A stretch of DNA of 64,000 nt, taken from assembly GCA_905221605.1 (NCBI GenBank), contig CAJNDS010001435.1, forward strand, positions 547,501 through 611,500, read 5' to 3'. The notes under the pieces are model-generated. The model searched no databases. It was not told where the DNA came from and worked only from the letters and a program-made list of their open reading frames with translations. This document shows, piece after piece, positions 24,230-33,459 of the stretch (the stretch's first letter is position 1; every line of letters starts with the position of its first letter). The stretch comes from Symbiodinium natans (taxonomy: Eukaryota > Sar > Dinophyceae > Suessiales > Symbiodiniaceae). Both the position numbers and the translations under genes were made by a program.

Positions 24230-25340
24230 ATGGTGCCCGGCTGGCGGTATTTGGCGCGTAGCACGTGCATCGATGAAAACAGCGAACCGGAATCCAAAAG
24301 AGTTGCGCGTCCTTCTTACCCCCACTTGAAGGTTTATGGGTCGTGTTCAGCACAGGTGTAACTAGGGTTCAGGGGGCTTACTTGGAGGTTCACGGTAGTT
24401 ATATATGGGGCGATGGTACGGTAACCAGTAACCATACCTAGAACCTATTGAGGGTACGTATCACCCTTCTTAGAAGTACCCATGAACCTCCAAGCACACC
24501 TAAACTCAGAAACTGCCCCCTCCTTCCCCCGGGCAAAGCAGCGCGAAACAACATCAACCGCAACACAGCCGCCGAGCCATATCGACTGCCTTTCCTCACA
24601 CCAGTCCTAGCAGCAGGTGGGTGTTGCGAAGGGACTTGAAGCGGAGGAGGTTCAGGGTTCTGGGGGCTCAGGACGCTAAGGATTTTGAAGGTCTGGGTAC
24701 CGGGGACACTGGGCGTGGAGGAGATCCAGGAAACATGCGTCCTTCCACATAGCGACGGGTCTGCTCAATTTGTCAATGCAGCCTACGAGACAAACGTACA
24801 GCTTAGCCAGTTGCATTTGGGGGTTTACGAAAAATAGGGGACCCCAAAGCTAGATGACCAAATAGCAGGATTCCGTTATAATAAGGATCCCAATAAGGTA
24901 CCCCTAATTTCGGAACCCTCATTTAGCTGGCTCATCGACTCGCTTGTGCCGGGCTAGTCTGTGCACAGGGTGACGCACTTACTCTCTACTGAAACGAAAA
25001 CCTAAACACCAAAACGTTTCGGCGCCCTCTCGGATACGCTGCACTTTCGGACACGACCATACCCGAGCAAACCCTCCTCGACCTCAACACGAAAGCGTAC
25101 TCTCGATCCAGAATTATTAGATTTTGCATCCCCCAAAACCCAACACCCTCAGACCCAAACCGCAAAACCCTCAACAACCGTAAGCCTAAAGCCCCAAACA
25201 TCCCGAAGCCATAAACCTTAGACCCTAAACCCGAAACCCTAAACCCTAAACCCTCAACCACAAAAACCGACAGACACCCCCACTTGAACACCCACCTGTG
25301 CCGGCTGCAGCGGGATGTCGAACCACAGCCGCTTCAGGGC

Positions 25341-25376
<36 letters not shown>

Positions 25377-27175
25377 AAACCCTTTGGGGGTTTAGGGTTT
25401 AGGGTTTAGGGCTTAGAGTTTAGGGTTTAGGGTTTGGGGATGTTTTGGGTTTGGAGCAGAAGACAACAAGTTAGCCTACAAAGCCTACAAAATGTTCCCC
25501 CCAAAATATTGAGCCCTGCACACGAAACCCTCAGTCCCCTAAACCCTAAACCCTAAAACCTAAACCCTAAACCCTAAACCCATAAACCCAAAACCCTAAA
25601 CCCTAAACCCTAAACCCTGCAGAGCTGCTGAAAGCGAGACCACTGGGCCCCCCCAAGTCTGCCAGGGTCTGATGGCCCGAGGCCATTCAGGCCGCCTGGC
25701 CTGGCAAAACCTGATGCTACAGGGCTCTTGATATACCCTAATATACCCTAAATCAATAGGGCTCTTAATATACCCTAATATACCCTAATATACCCTAATA
25801 TACCCTCATATACCCTAATATACCCTAATTCCTAAGTCCTAAACCCTAAACCCTAAACTGGAATAGTGTTTTGGGGTAAGTATAGCTATCAAAGGGACGG
25901 CTCAGATCTCTCCCTCAGTCCTCAGCCCCGAACCTTGAAACACCTCCTGAGCCGCCCCATCATCTGCCAAAGTCTGCGGGCGATGCCCCGATCCGTAGGT
26001 CCACGCCATCTGTGTCTCGTCGAGTTCAGCGAGGCTAACAGCCCAAAACGACTCCAGGGTGAGACGGGACCCCTGTATCCACGGCTCCTCCGGAGAGCAT
26101 GGCTCCATGGCTGCTGCATCCCTGGACTCTTCTCGCAGTCCAAAACTAGTCCGTGCAACAGGTCACTGCAGGATCAGGCTTTGGCATGTCAAGTCACAGG
26201 ATGTGGAGGCTTGCACTCTTCTGGGTTTCGGGCTTCGGGTTTCGGGTTTCGGGTTTTGGGTTTTGGGTTTTGGGTTTAAGCTCCCCCTAACCCTAAACCC
26301 TAAACCCTAAACCCCAAACCCTAAACCCTAAGGCTCAGTACTCCGTGCCCAGCCTTGCTGAGCGCCGGAAGCGACCGGGCGTCCACGGCGTCTTTGGCAA
26401 CTTCCAACCCCACCTCAGCAACTTCGGCTTCTGGGGTTTGGGGTTTAGGGTTTAGGGTTTAGGGTTTAGGGTTTAGGGTTTAGGGTTTAGGGTTTAGGGT
26501 TTAGGATTAGGGGGTTTATACAATTTAGGGTTTCAGATTTAGGTTTACGGTCGAAGATGTAGGGTGGGCAGAACTGTTAGGGGTGCGGGTTTCGGGGTTG
26601 AGGGTTTGGGGGTTGAGGGCGGTTGGGCCTTGGATTCTGGACTTCGGGGTTAGGATGTCCTTCTTTCCCATCAACAAGCCACCAGACCACTCAGCACCAA
26701 AGCCGGCGTCCCTGCCCGCAGCCCCATCGACTGCAAGTTTTCCGATTTGCGGCTGAGGGTGTAGAGTGCCCTAAACCTACACCCCCTCATTCAACCCCAA
26801 ACTAAAATCCTAAACCCGGCTTCAGCCAAAGACGTTTCGACATACCCGTATTTTCTCCCAGGAGCTTCTAATGTTCTCCACTGGGCATCTGTATGTAAAG
26901 CCCCGACTAGGCATGTACCCCACCCAAACACAGTGTCACATGCGGCGTGTGAATTTGGGTTGGCTGGCTAGGGTTTGTGTTGAGTAGTGCTTGGGCGCTC
27001 TTGGGATTGGAATGTCTGCATACTAAACCATGAACTCGAAACCCTGAACTCGAAACCCTGAACCCTAAACCCTAAACCCTACACCCTAAAATACAATGCC
27101 GTTGATGCCATGAGCCACCTTCCCCGGCACCAACACCGCCAAGGCGTTCCTGCGGCGGGACCCCTTTCAAAATGA
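24230..27175 (+). CDS. Plus-strand exon cluster interrupted by family B and E elements
   Basis: Candidate exons: about 24230-24331 (MVPGWRYLARSTCIDENSE), 24510-24616 (acceptor CTCAG, donor AG/GTGGGT), 24730-24822 (VLPHSDGSAQFVNAAYETN), 24927-24969, about 25018-25130 (PLGYAALSDTTIPEQTLLDL), 25919-26222 (Ser/Pro-rich), 26339-26435 (PSLAERRKRPGVHGVFGNFQ; acceptor GGCTCAG, donor G/GTTTGG), 26862-26890 (acceptor TTTTCTCCCAG, donor GTATGT), 27092-27175 (MSHLPRHQHRQGVPAAGPLS, stop). Family B (24381) and family E (24819) elements fill two gaps. More than one frame is open in several exons, so the protein is not settled and no family was recognised. Confidence 0.38.
24381..24494. mobile_element. Family B foldback element, copy 2
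   Basis: Left CTTGGAGGTTCACGG and right CCCATGAACCTCCAAG are inverted repeats of about 15 bp. It lies between candidate exons ending 24331 and starting 24510. Confidence 0.85.
24819..24926. mobile_element. Family E foldback element, probable intron
   Basis: Left GGGGGTTTACGAAAAATAGG, right CCTAATTTCGGAACCCTC. A GT donor at 24823 and CATTTAG acceptor would make a 104 nt intron; both flanks are open in matching phase. Confidence 0.72.
25344..25375. repeat. Poly-C tract
   Basis: 32 consecutive C. Similar C runs at 8513-8538, 9818-9838, 45292-45306, 49587-49608 and 53639-53659; G runs at 52226-52243 and 54660-54687. Confidence 0.95.
25731..25832 (-). repeat. TATACCCTAA decamer repeat
   Basis: Tandem ATACCCTAAT units, a telomere-like motif extended with AT. 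Confidence 0.9.
26339..26435 (+). CDS. Candidate exon with repeat-derived donor
   Basis: 97 nt open with acceptor GGCTCAG. Its donor GT is the first GT of a GTTTGGGG/TTTAGGG array. Reads VPSLAERRKRPGVHGVFGNF and more. It illustrates an exon lying flush against an array. Confidence 0.42.
26862..26890 (+). CDS. Candidate 29-nt exon
   Basis: Very short open segment (ELLMFSTGH) between acceptor TTTTCTCCCAG and donor GTATGT, both close to consensus. Strong signals but little coding sequence. Confidence 0.35.
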
Positions 27176-27361
27176 GCTTTGGGTACTATAGGGTTTGGGG
27201 TCTAGGGTTTAGGGGTTAGGGTGTAGGGTTGAGGGTTTAGGTGCCCTGTTGCCTTATGTGGCTTGGGGCTTGGGAATAGGCTCGGGGTTTAGCGCGTGGG
27301 GTTTGGGGTATGGGGTGCCTACCTATTTAGAAGTGGTACTAACATTGAATATATAGGGCTG

Positions 27362-27652
27362 CTATAGGGCTGGCAGGGGATGATATGGGTAGCACCGAGA
27401 ATGGACCTCCGCAAACAAAAGGTCAACTCGGAATCGTTGCATGCACTTCAGCAAAAGCAAAATAGCCCTACAACCCCAACCCCAAACCCCAAACCCTAAA
27501 CCCTAAACCCTACACCCTACACCCCAAACCCTAAACCCTGAAAACCCTTCGTATTTTGTGTATCTCGGGCCCGGGGCCTCTATGAGCCTGGGATGTAGGA
27601 TTTGGGCGGTGCTCCGCATGGCACCACCAACCCCACACGCGAACTCCGCCAT
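27362..27652 (-). CDS. Small two-exon minus-strand gene, unknown protein
   Basis: ATG at 27652 opens MAEFACGVGGAMRSTAQILH, continuing to KY near 27550. The second exon, 27445-27362, is 28 codons (MQRFRVDLLFAEVHSRCY in the middle) ending TAG. A phase-0 junction needs a GA donor at TAC/GAAGGG; a GT donor four bases later would not keep frame. The intron contains CCCTAAA-type repeats. No family recognised. The product would be about 60 residues, so this may be only part of a gene. Confidence 0.35.
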
Positions 27653-27895
27653 CACCCCCCCCCTCCCCCCCGGGTGCCGAAAGCCCATTTTAGGGTTTAG
27701 GGTTTAGGGTCTAGGGTTTAGGGTTTAGGGCTTTGGGCTTTGGGTCCTGGGGTTTGGGGCTTGGTTGGGTACTCCAGCCCGCCTGTGGGGTATGCCCAAA
27801 GAACACCCTCCTACTGTGTGAAGCCGCTAAACCGGGGTGTAGGGTTTAGAGTCAGAAACCCTAAACCCCAAACCCTAAGTCAGGTTCGGATTCAG

Positions 27896-27985
27896 GGCTG
27901 CAAAACAAGGGACAGGAGTTGTCGAAGCGAGTCGATCACGCCGTCCGCAGCGGCCTCTCTTGGGAGGCCATGGTTGCTGCATCGG
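27896..27985 (+). CDS. Candidate plus-strand exon
   Basis: Reads QNKGQELSKRVDHAVRSGLS then WEAMVAAS, after a GATTCAG acceptor; donor GG/GTGCCC. Helical, charged composition. An opposite-strand frame is also open over part of it. Confidence 0.35.
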
Positions 27986-27999
27986 GTGCCCTAAGCCCC

Positions 28000-28220
28000 A
28001 AGCCCCAAGCCCTAAGCCCTAAGGCCTAAGCCCTAAGCCCTAAATCCCAAACCCTTAACCCTAAACCCTAAACCCTGAACCCTAAACCCTAAACCCTAAA
28101 CCCTAAACCCTAAACCCTAAACCCTAAACCCTAAACCCTAAACCCTAAACCCTAAACCCTAAACCCTAAACCCTAAACCCTAAACCCTAAACCCTAAACC
28201 CTAAACCCTAGCCTAAACCC
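28000..28220 (-). repeat. CCCTAAA array
   Basis: About 30 units, degenerate at its left end (CCCTAAG, CCCCAAG) and perfect at its right. Confidence 0.95.
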
Positions 28221-28439
28221 TGGGATGTTTAGAGGATTTGTGGGATCAGGGCCGAGAGCCAAGCATCTATGAAGCCTAAAGGCCAAGCCTGCTTTCCTGA
28301 ACAGGCAGGACTCTTAAAGACGCAGGGCCGGCAGAACCTCAACCAAACCTAAACCCCAAGTCTCGAACCTTACGGGTTTAGGGTTTAAGGTTTAGGGTTT
28401 CGAGTTTATAGGATTTCCAGAAGTCGTAAACACTAAGCC

Positions 28440-28576
28440 GAACAGCATAAACACCCAGCAATCCCATGTTCTTTGGGCTGCGTACATGAACTCAAAACAT
28501 GCATCATGGGATGCGGGCTACTGTTCTGAGGAGTACGCGACATGCATTAGTGCGAGCGCCAGCCCTAAAACCTAAA
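28440..28576 (+). CDS. Candidate plus-strand coding island
   Basis: Open frame QSHVLWAAYMNSKHASWDAG then YCSEEYATCISASAS, stop in the following repeat. Unique sequence of about 130 bp; no recognised family. Confidence 0.28.
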
Positions 28577-28598
28577 CCCTAAACCCTCAACCCTAAAC

Positions 28599-28857
28599 TC
28601 ATCCAAGCACCTTCGCTGCATCCTCCATCGCTGATGTGAGCTGCACGACATCAGCCGGGAGCGCGGTGGAGGGTTGGCGTGGGGTATTTAGCGCTTTCGA
28701 GTGCACGGTGTAAGGTTTAGGGCTTGGGGTTTAGGATTTCGGGCCTAGGGCTTAGGGCTGGCGGCTGAAGGGTCCTAAGCCCAAAAGCCTGAAGCAAATA
28801 CATCTCGGCTGCAGCGGCAAACTCGCTCGGTCCGTGCAGGACGCCAGCACGAAGGCT
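28599..28857 (-). CDS. Two phase-matched minus-strand terminal exons
   Basis: Exon 28857-28789 (69 nt, 23 codons: LRAGVLHGPSEFAAAAEMYL) has a GC donor (CAG/GCTTTT). Exon 28640-28599 (42 nt: LTSAMEDAAKVLG, TGA) follows acceptor GTCGTGCAG in phase 0. The 148 nt intron is mostly degenerate TTTAGGG sequence. The peptide is helical; family unknown. Confidence 0.42.
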
Positions 28858-28930
28858 CTTTGCAATTCTAATTTTGGGGGGTACCTACTTCGTCAATGAG
28901 TCCAAAAGGTTCTGGGGGCACCCTTACCTC

Positions 28931-29024
28931 CGGGTTCAGTTCTTATGACATGATTCGGCAACGTCTGAAGCTGAAGAAAGCGACGGCACATGGTGTGCGC
29001 TAGCAACCTCGAGGCTACTGAGTT
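28931..29024 (-). CDS. Candidate minus-strand exon
   Basis: Open segment with SRLLAHTMCRRFLQLQTLPN, acceptor AAACTCAG and donor GGAG/GTAAGG. Its phase does not match the exon at 28857, so an intermediate exon or a separate gene is needed. Confidence 0.32.
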
Positions 29025-29482
29025 TGTAGGGTTTAGGGTTGTAGGTTTGTTGTTGCGTGGCCTGTCCTGTCTCAGCACACTCCATGAAGCTTCGAGCGTT
29101 CAGGGTTAGGGCGGGTTTTAGGGTTCCCAGGGTTTAGGGTTTAGGGTTTGGGGTTTAGGGTTTAGGGTTTGGGGGTTTAGGGTTCAGGGTTAAGGGTTTG
29201 GGTTTAGGAGGGTTTAGGGTTTAGGGCTCCTTACATACTCCAAGGCTTCTGAGCTTCTGCTGTCTCCCTGAACTTGAGGATGCTGTCCTAGAAGCTTGGA
29301 CCAACCCTAAACCCTAAACCCCAAAACCTAGAATCCTAAACCCTAAACCCGAAACCCTAAACCCTAAACCCGAAACCCTAAACCCTACAGACTCCCAAGC
29401 TTTCGGGCGTGGGGAGTCCGGTGTGTATGAACTCCTGCACGACTACAACAAGTTGAGGGGTCTGAGATGTGCACGCAGCAAG

Positions 29483-29632
29483 GGTTTAGGGTTTAGGGTT
29501 TAGGGTTTAGGGTTTAGGGTTTAGGGTTTAGGGTTTAGGGTTTAGGGTTTAGGGTTTAGGGTTTAGGGTTTAGGGTTTAGGGTTTAGGGTTTAGGTTTTG
29601 GTTTAGGGTTTAGGGTTTAGGGTGTAGGGTTT
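29483..29632 (+). repeat. TTTAGGG array
   Basis: About 20 units, near perfect, one TTTTGG break near 29596. Confidence 0.95.
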
Positions 29633-29851
29633 ACTTTCGAATGCTCTCCCAAATTGGAAGTATCAGCTTCAGAGTGCATCCCTCACTGCATGGGTTCAGC
29701 GTTTCATGGGTTTTCAGGGTTCAATTAGGGTCTAGGCGTTTTTTTTGGCGTCCTTTTCCGGCAGCCAGGGTTAGGGTTTAGGGTTGAGGGTTTAGGGCTG
29801 GGGGGGTTTATTTGGGTCTGGGCTCAGGGCTTTAGGGCTTGGCTGTTTTAG

Positions 29852-30413
29852 GATCATCCTGGCATTCTTTTTCTGAGGCACTTGCCAGGCATCAGAGATC
29901 AACACAGGTAAGACGCCTGGGAGGTCTGGTGTGCATTCACAGCCAAGCCTGGCACGGGCGCAGAGTCTCATGGGGGGTCAATTTTTTGTTTCAAAGGTTA
30001 TGGGACCCCAAGCAACCCCAAGCCTCTACACCCTAATCCCTACACCCTAAACCCTAAACCCTAAACCCCAAACCCCTAGGTCTCTAAGGCTCGGGTTTGC
30101 TTCAGAGAATCAGCTTGAGCGGCCGGTGGCCAGGGAATTGGTCAGCTGACCCGAAGGGTCGTTGCGGTTTAGGGTTTAGGGCGACCCGAGCCCGATAAGC
30201 CCCCGCACCCTGGCACATGACGGCCCCAAAAACCTTACCCTAAACCCTAAACCCTAAACCCTTAACCCTAAACCCTAAACCCTAAATCCTAAACCCCAAA
30301 CGCCTTAACCCTAAACTCTAAGCCCCTCAAACTGTCAGCCGACATCCGCGCGAGCGGTGCCCTCTTCTTGCCGCGGAGCAGTCGGAATCGATGGCGCAGC
30401 TTTATGCGCCGGG
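29852..30413 (+). CDS. Four-exon chain, unknown protein
   Basis: Exons 29852-29907, 29943-29996, 30106-30166 and 30339-30413 join with consistent phases at all three junctions. Acceptors are TGTTTTAG, CATTCACAG, TTGCTTCAG and CTGTCAG. Donors are CAG/GTAAGA, AAG/GTTATG, G/GTTTAGG and G/GTTCGA. The peptide begins SSWHSFSEALARHQRSTQ, then PSLARAQSLMGGQFFVSK, RISLSGRWPGNWSADPKG and DIRASGALFLP. No family recognised. The first intron is only 35 nt, unusually short. The third donor is the first GT of a TTTAGGG repeat. The next gene (PARP) is convergent, 79 bp away. Upstream exons are expected but not resolved: island 29640-29692 is open in all three plus frames. Confidence 0.5.
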
Positions 30414-30491
30414 GTTCGAGCTTAGGGCCTAGTTTGGGGAGTTTTAGGGTGTAGGGTTCTGGGCATGTGATGCAACATTATCGTCGCATGG

Positions 30492-30565
30492 CTATGAAAT
30501 CTTGAAATGAACAATCATCTCCGGATAAGCCTGAGCCCCGTTGAAGATGATGATTTCTCGATGTA
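30492..30565 (-). CDS. PARP gene last exon with catalytic glutamate
   Basis: 74 nt ending in TAG at 30492-30494. Across the junction it reads VHREIIIFNGAQAYPEMIV, the end of the ADP-ribosyltransferase fold. The E of HRE matches the third residue of the H-Y-E triad found in polymer-forming PARPs, so all three catalytic residues are present once the introns are removed. The acceptor is CCACAAG. The intron before it is a foldback element. Confidence 0.8.
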
Positions 30566-30725
30566 CTTGTGGCCAACTATAAGTCCTTGGTAACCAGATC
30601 ATATAATAAAAAATAACAATAAGAATAATAATAGTAAGGGTACCCTTTTGGTGGCCTGTCGCTTTGTAAGTTCTACGAGAAACCCAGAGCCAAAAAACAG
30701 GGGCAAAAGGGTACCACTGGGCCAC
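30566..30725 (-). mobile_element. Family H foldback element forming an intron of the PARP gene
   Basis: 160 nt intron with a GT donor and AG acceptor. On the minus strand it begins TTGGTGGCCCAG and ends CTGGTTACCAAGG, imperfect inverted repeats. A second inner inverted pair (GTGGTACCCTTTTG / CAAAAGGGTACCC) also folds. Removing it joins the two conserved PARP strands in frame. A relative at 14201-14312 shares the termini and an internal segment (GGGAACCCAGA-like). This is the pattern of introners, transposon-like elements that create introns by inserting into exons. Confidence 0.75.
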
Positions 30726-30811
30726 CAAGAGTCGGCGTGCCTGGCTGAGCAACGACGGAATGGAAGCGGCCTTTCGAGGGGTCGGCTAAGTCAACCAGGG
30801 GCTCCACCTTC
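30726..30811 (-). CDS. PARP gene internal exon
   Basis: 86 nt encoding EPLVDLADPSKGRFHSVVA and QPGTPTL, the PARP segment between the central strand and the last catalytic strand (family form: R-x-D-S-V-V-A-x-P-G). Acceptor CTGAG (30813-30812) and donor CTTG/GTGGCC. Both junctions keep the reading frame. The exact 5' junction has alternatives within about 10 nt. Confidence 0.72.
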
Positions 30812-30858
30812 CTCAGCTGCACTCGGATGCTCCCTGAATACTCTATCTGTGGCAGCTC

Positions 30859-30892
<34 letters not shown>

Positions 30893-30955
30893 AGGATTAG
30901 GGGTTCATGAGATTTGCGGTGCTTCTAAGACATTCCCAACTTGCTCCCAAGGTGC
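30812..30955 (-). other. PARP gene intron with (GT)n microsatellite
   Basis: 144 nt intron inferred from the PARP reading frame. It has a GC donor and AG acceptor. It contains a CA/GT tract of about 15 units (plus strand 30862-30891) and one degenerate telomere unit. Some of its length may be polymorphic because of the microsatellite. Confidence 0.55.
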
Positions 30956-31779
30956 AGGTACTTCAAAGGCCCTTGGGCATACATCGGGCGCCCAAGTATC
31001 ACTCGCGCAATGATGAAGCAACCACTGCTTTGGTTTTGCCATGTCTGAACCCCTGAGTACTGGAGACTCTTGCAGCTCTGATCTGTAAAGTAAATTCCCT
31101 GGCCATAGAGCCCACTTTCACGTGCCAGGCGCTCGTCGAAGCCAAAATTTGCAATTTGGGTTGTCTTGTCGGATGTGGTGCCATGGATGACTAGCACCTC
31201 GTTGATTTTTGCATCCAAGTGCGCCCAACTGCACACCTGCCACGGGAGGGCGCTGGTCACAGCAGGAACGTCTGGACGAGCATCTAGCTCTTTTCGCACC
31301 TGCTCCTTCCGAAACTCATAATCCTTCCAGATGTTGGTGTTGCAAATCTGCTGCAGGCCGGTGATGCTGAAATGCTTCATGCGCATGCAGTTCCCACGGT
31401 GATCCGAAGGGCAGGCTTCAAGCAAAGCTTTGTGGATCTTAGAGAAAGATGCATCCCAGGGGTTGAGCTCAATGCAAATCTGGAACTGCTGGCGACTCAC
31501 TCGCCAGGCTTCCTGTAACATCATCTGCGTGGCATGGTCGGTCTGTGAACGCTCCAAGGCTTTGTTCTCTTGCCTCGAGTGCTTGACAAGAGCCCGATAT
31601 ACTCCCAACATCGATGGCGGCAAAGCAAAAACCCGAACTTGGGTAACATGTGAACACTTCTCATGCCGTAATTCTTCCCACTGGTGCATCTCAAGCAGAA
31701 CACTTGCCATAGATTGCGCTAAGCCCATGAAGCCTTGACAACCTCCGGCCTGAACCCGAATCCCAATGTTCGAGACCAA
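30956..31779 (-). CDS. PARP catalytic domain, main exon
   Basis: Encodes most of a poly(ADP-ribose) polymerase-type ADP-ribosyltransferase, which transfers ADP-ribose from NAD+ to proteins. The first ~190 residues are a helical region without a clear family. Then come VLVIHGTTSD (catalytic-site His, NAD-binding HGT), FGFDERLARESGLYGQGIYF (second catalytic residue Tyr in GIY) and FIIARVILGRP (central strand). The frame runs on to TAG at 30925, but the domain continues in downstream exons: a GC donor at 30955-30954 joins in frame to an AG acceptor before 30811. No in-frame ATG begins it: the open frame follows a TAG near 31785 and overlaps the WWE frame by about 90 nt, so it should be read as a continuation of the upstream coding region. 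Confidence 0.82.
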
Positions 31780-32962
31780 GCGTCTCTAGCCTTGCTACCT
31801 CGGCCATCAGCGATGCGTTCTTGTCCAAGAGCTCCTGCTTCTCAGTCAGAAGCTGTTCCACTTGCGTAGCCTTCTCTGTTAGCTTGGATATGTCCGGTCT
31901 GATCCCGCCCCTTCTGATCTCCCGCCGGCGCTGGGTCTTCGTATTCCACTGCAACATGCAGGTGCAATCGACGCCATAGCAGAACCCGTTTGCCTGGACG
32001 TAGAAGATGTCCGAAGCATCGGCCTCGTCCCATCCTTCAGCCCAACGCTTCTCAAGCGCATCGTTCATGTCCTTGCCCATTGGCTTCCAATCTTCCTTCT
32101 CTCCATCACCGCCTGCCAAGAACTCCCATCGAAGCTCGACTTGAGAGTCGTTGCATGCATCAGTCGCCTGACCCACCGCGATGCTCAGGGCCATGTCTTG
32201 GGACATGCTCTGGCATCCGTTCGGGTTTCCCATCTGGACCATCCATCCAGATGACGGCACGGTCAACTCACCCGGACTAAGGTTGGAGGAGCTGTAGGCC
32301 CAGGCCACCACATCTCCTACTCTGGGGCACAACCACCAGCCATGATACCGTGGCCCATCGCGGTCATCCCAGAAGTGGATCACCGCACGTTGCGGACCAT
32401 CCTTTACGTACAGTGGCTTGCCATGATGCCAGTGCTTTGCAGTATATCTTCCTTTGATGAGGTCAGAAATAGTCTGCGTGCTGCAGCCAGAGACGTCGAG
32501 TATCGGTGCTGTGAACTCCTTGTTTGGAAGCAGCATCTTTCTCTTTCGAGCCAGGCGATGCGCTTGATGGCTCGGCGAGGACAGCAAATGCTTCTCAAGG
32601 GATGACTGCCCATGGTTAAAATAGCACACGCAGTGTGGACAATAAAAAGGGTTGGCTGAGGTTGGATCTGATAACTGAATGCGCGCTTGGATGGCCAGTG
32701 CTTCGCAAGACTTGCTCAGGGCGCGGGCGCAACCTTCCTGCACATGCTGCCCCCAGTCCTTCCAACATTTGAGGCAATAAACGGAAGAAGCGTCGACCTT
32801 CGAATCTGGCCGACTCCATATGTCTTGACCCAGAGCTATCCAGCTTGCGGAAAAATCCTCCCACTGATAAAGCGAATCCCACACCCACAGCCACTTCTTC
32901 CCATCTCTGATCGCAACCCTTCCGATGCTTGCATCATCCTTGCACTTGAAGCACTCTGGCAT
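31691..32962 (-). CDS. 5' part of PARP-family gene: zinc-finger-like region, WWE domain, coiled coil
   Basis: 423 codons from ATG at 32962; an in-frame TGA lies three codons upstream, which supports this start. Residues 4-7 (CFKC), 63-66 (CLKC) and 108-132 (C108, C111, H125, H132, a C2H2-like pattern) look zinc-binding. Residues about 275-352 form a WWE domain (VELRWEFL through the Tyr/Val strands to LQWNTKTQRRREIRR), a fold that binds ADP-ribose polymers and is common beside PARP catalytic domains. Residues 358-393 are a charged coiled coil. The frame closes 12 codons after the point where the catalytic part continues in another frame, so the two were probably one protein. What interrupts it is unclear: an indel, an assembly error, or an unrecognised intron. 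A family C foldback element lies 41 bp upstream. Confidence 0.8.
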   Translation of the reverse strand: MPECFKCKDDASIGRVAIRDGKKWLWVWDSLYQWEDFSASWIALGQDIWSRPDSKVDASSVYCLKCWKDWGQHVQEGCARALSKSCEALAIQARIQLSDPTSANPFYCPHCVCYFNHGQSSLEKHLLSSPSHQAHRLARKRKMLLPNKEFTAPILDVSGCSTQTISDLIKGRYTAKHWHHGKPLYVKDGPQRAVIHFWDDRDGPRYHGWWLCPRVGDVVAWAYSSSNLSPGELTVPSSGWMVQMGNPNGCQSMSQDMALSIAVGQATDACNDSQVELRWEFLAGGDGEKEDWKPMGKDMNDALEKRWAEGWDEADASDIFYVQANGFCYGVDCTCMLQWNTKTQRRREIRRGGIRPDISKLTEKATQVEQLLTEKQELLDKNASLMAEVARLETLGLEHWDSGSGRRLSRLHGLSAIYGKCSA

Positions 32963-33002
32963 GGCAGGTCAACTATCTACTTTCAGCAGCCTGGAATAGT
33001 CT

Positions 33003-33094
33003 AGGGGCCTGAATAAAAAGGGTTTTGAGGGCTATGTTAGTAAGATTTGCGTAGGGACCATGAGGGATACTATTCGCAATCTTCCGACCCCTAT
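33003..33094. mobile_element. Family C foldback element upstream of the PARP gene start
   Basis: Begins AGGGGCCTGAATAA and ends TTCCGACCCCTAT, the terminal signature shared with 13231, 34463, 36037 and 46699. On the minus strand it ends CCCCTAG just before the 5' flank of the PARP start codon, so it may be an intron in the 5' untranslated region. Confidence 0.7.
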
Positions 33095-33459
33095 AGTAAT
33101 CTGAACTTATCGCAAGATCCTTAAAGGCTTACACAGCTTGGAAGCCTGGGGCTTAGGGGAGTAGGGTTCAGGGCAAGCGCGTGACCTTTCAGCACACACA
33201 GACGCGTCGGAGTCCACTCTCTCAATCTCTCAAACTGCATCGTTTGGGGTTTAGGGTTTAGGGTTTATGGCGCCGTGAATGAATGTCTTTGGTATAGAAT
33301 CACACTCCACCACAAATGGAATGACTCTACGTCAAGCCAACCCCATGTCCTCATGAGCTTTAACTACTGTAGGGGGTTGGGCTTTGCCAGCATTCATCCA
33401 ATCCAGCGACCCCACAGCACCCAAGCCCCAAACCCTGACCTGAACAACCCTAAACCAAG

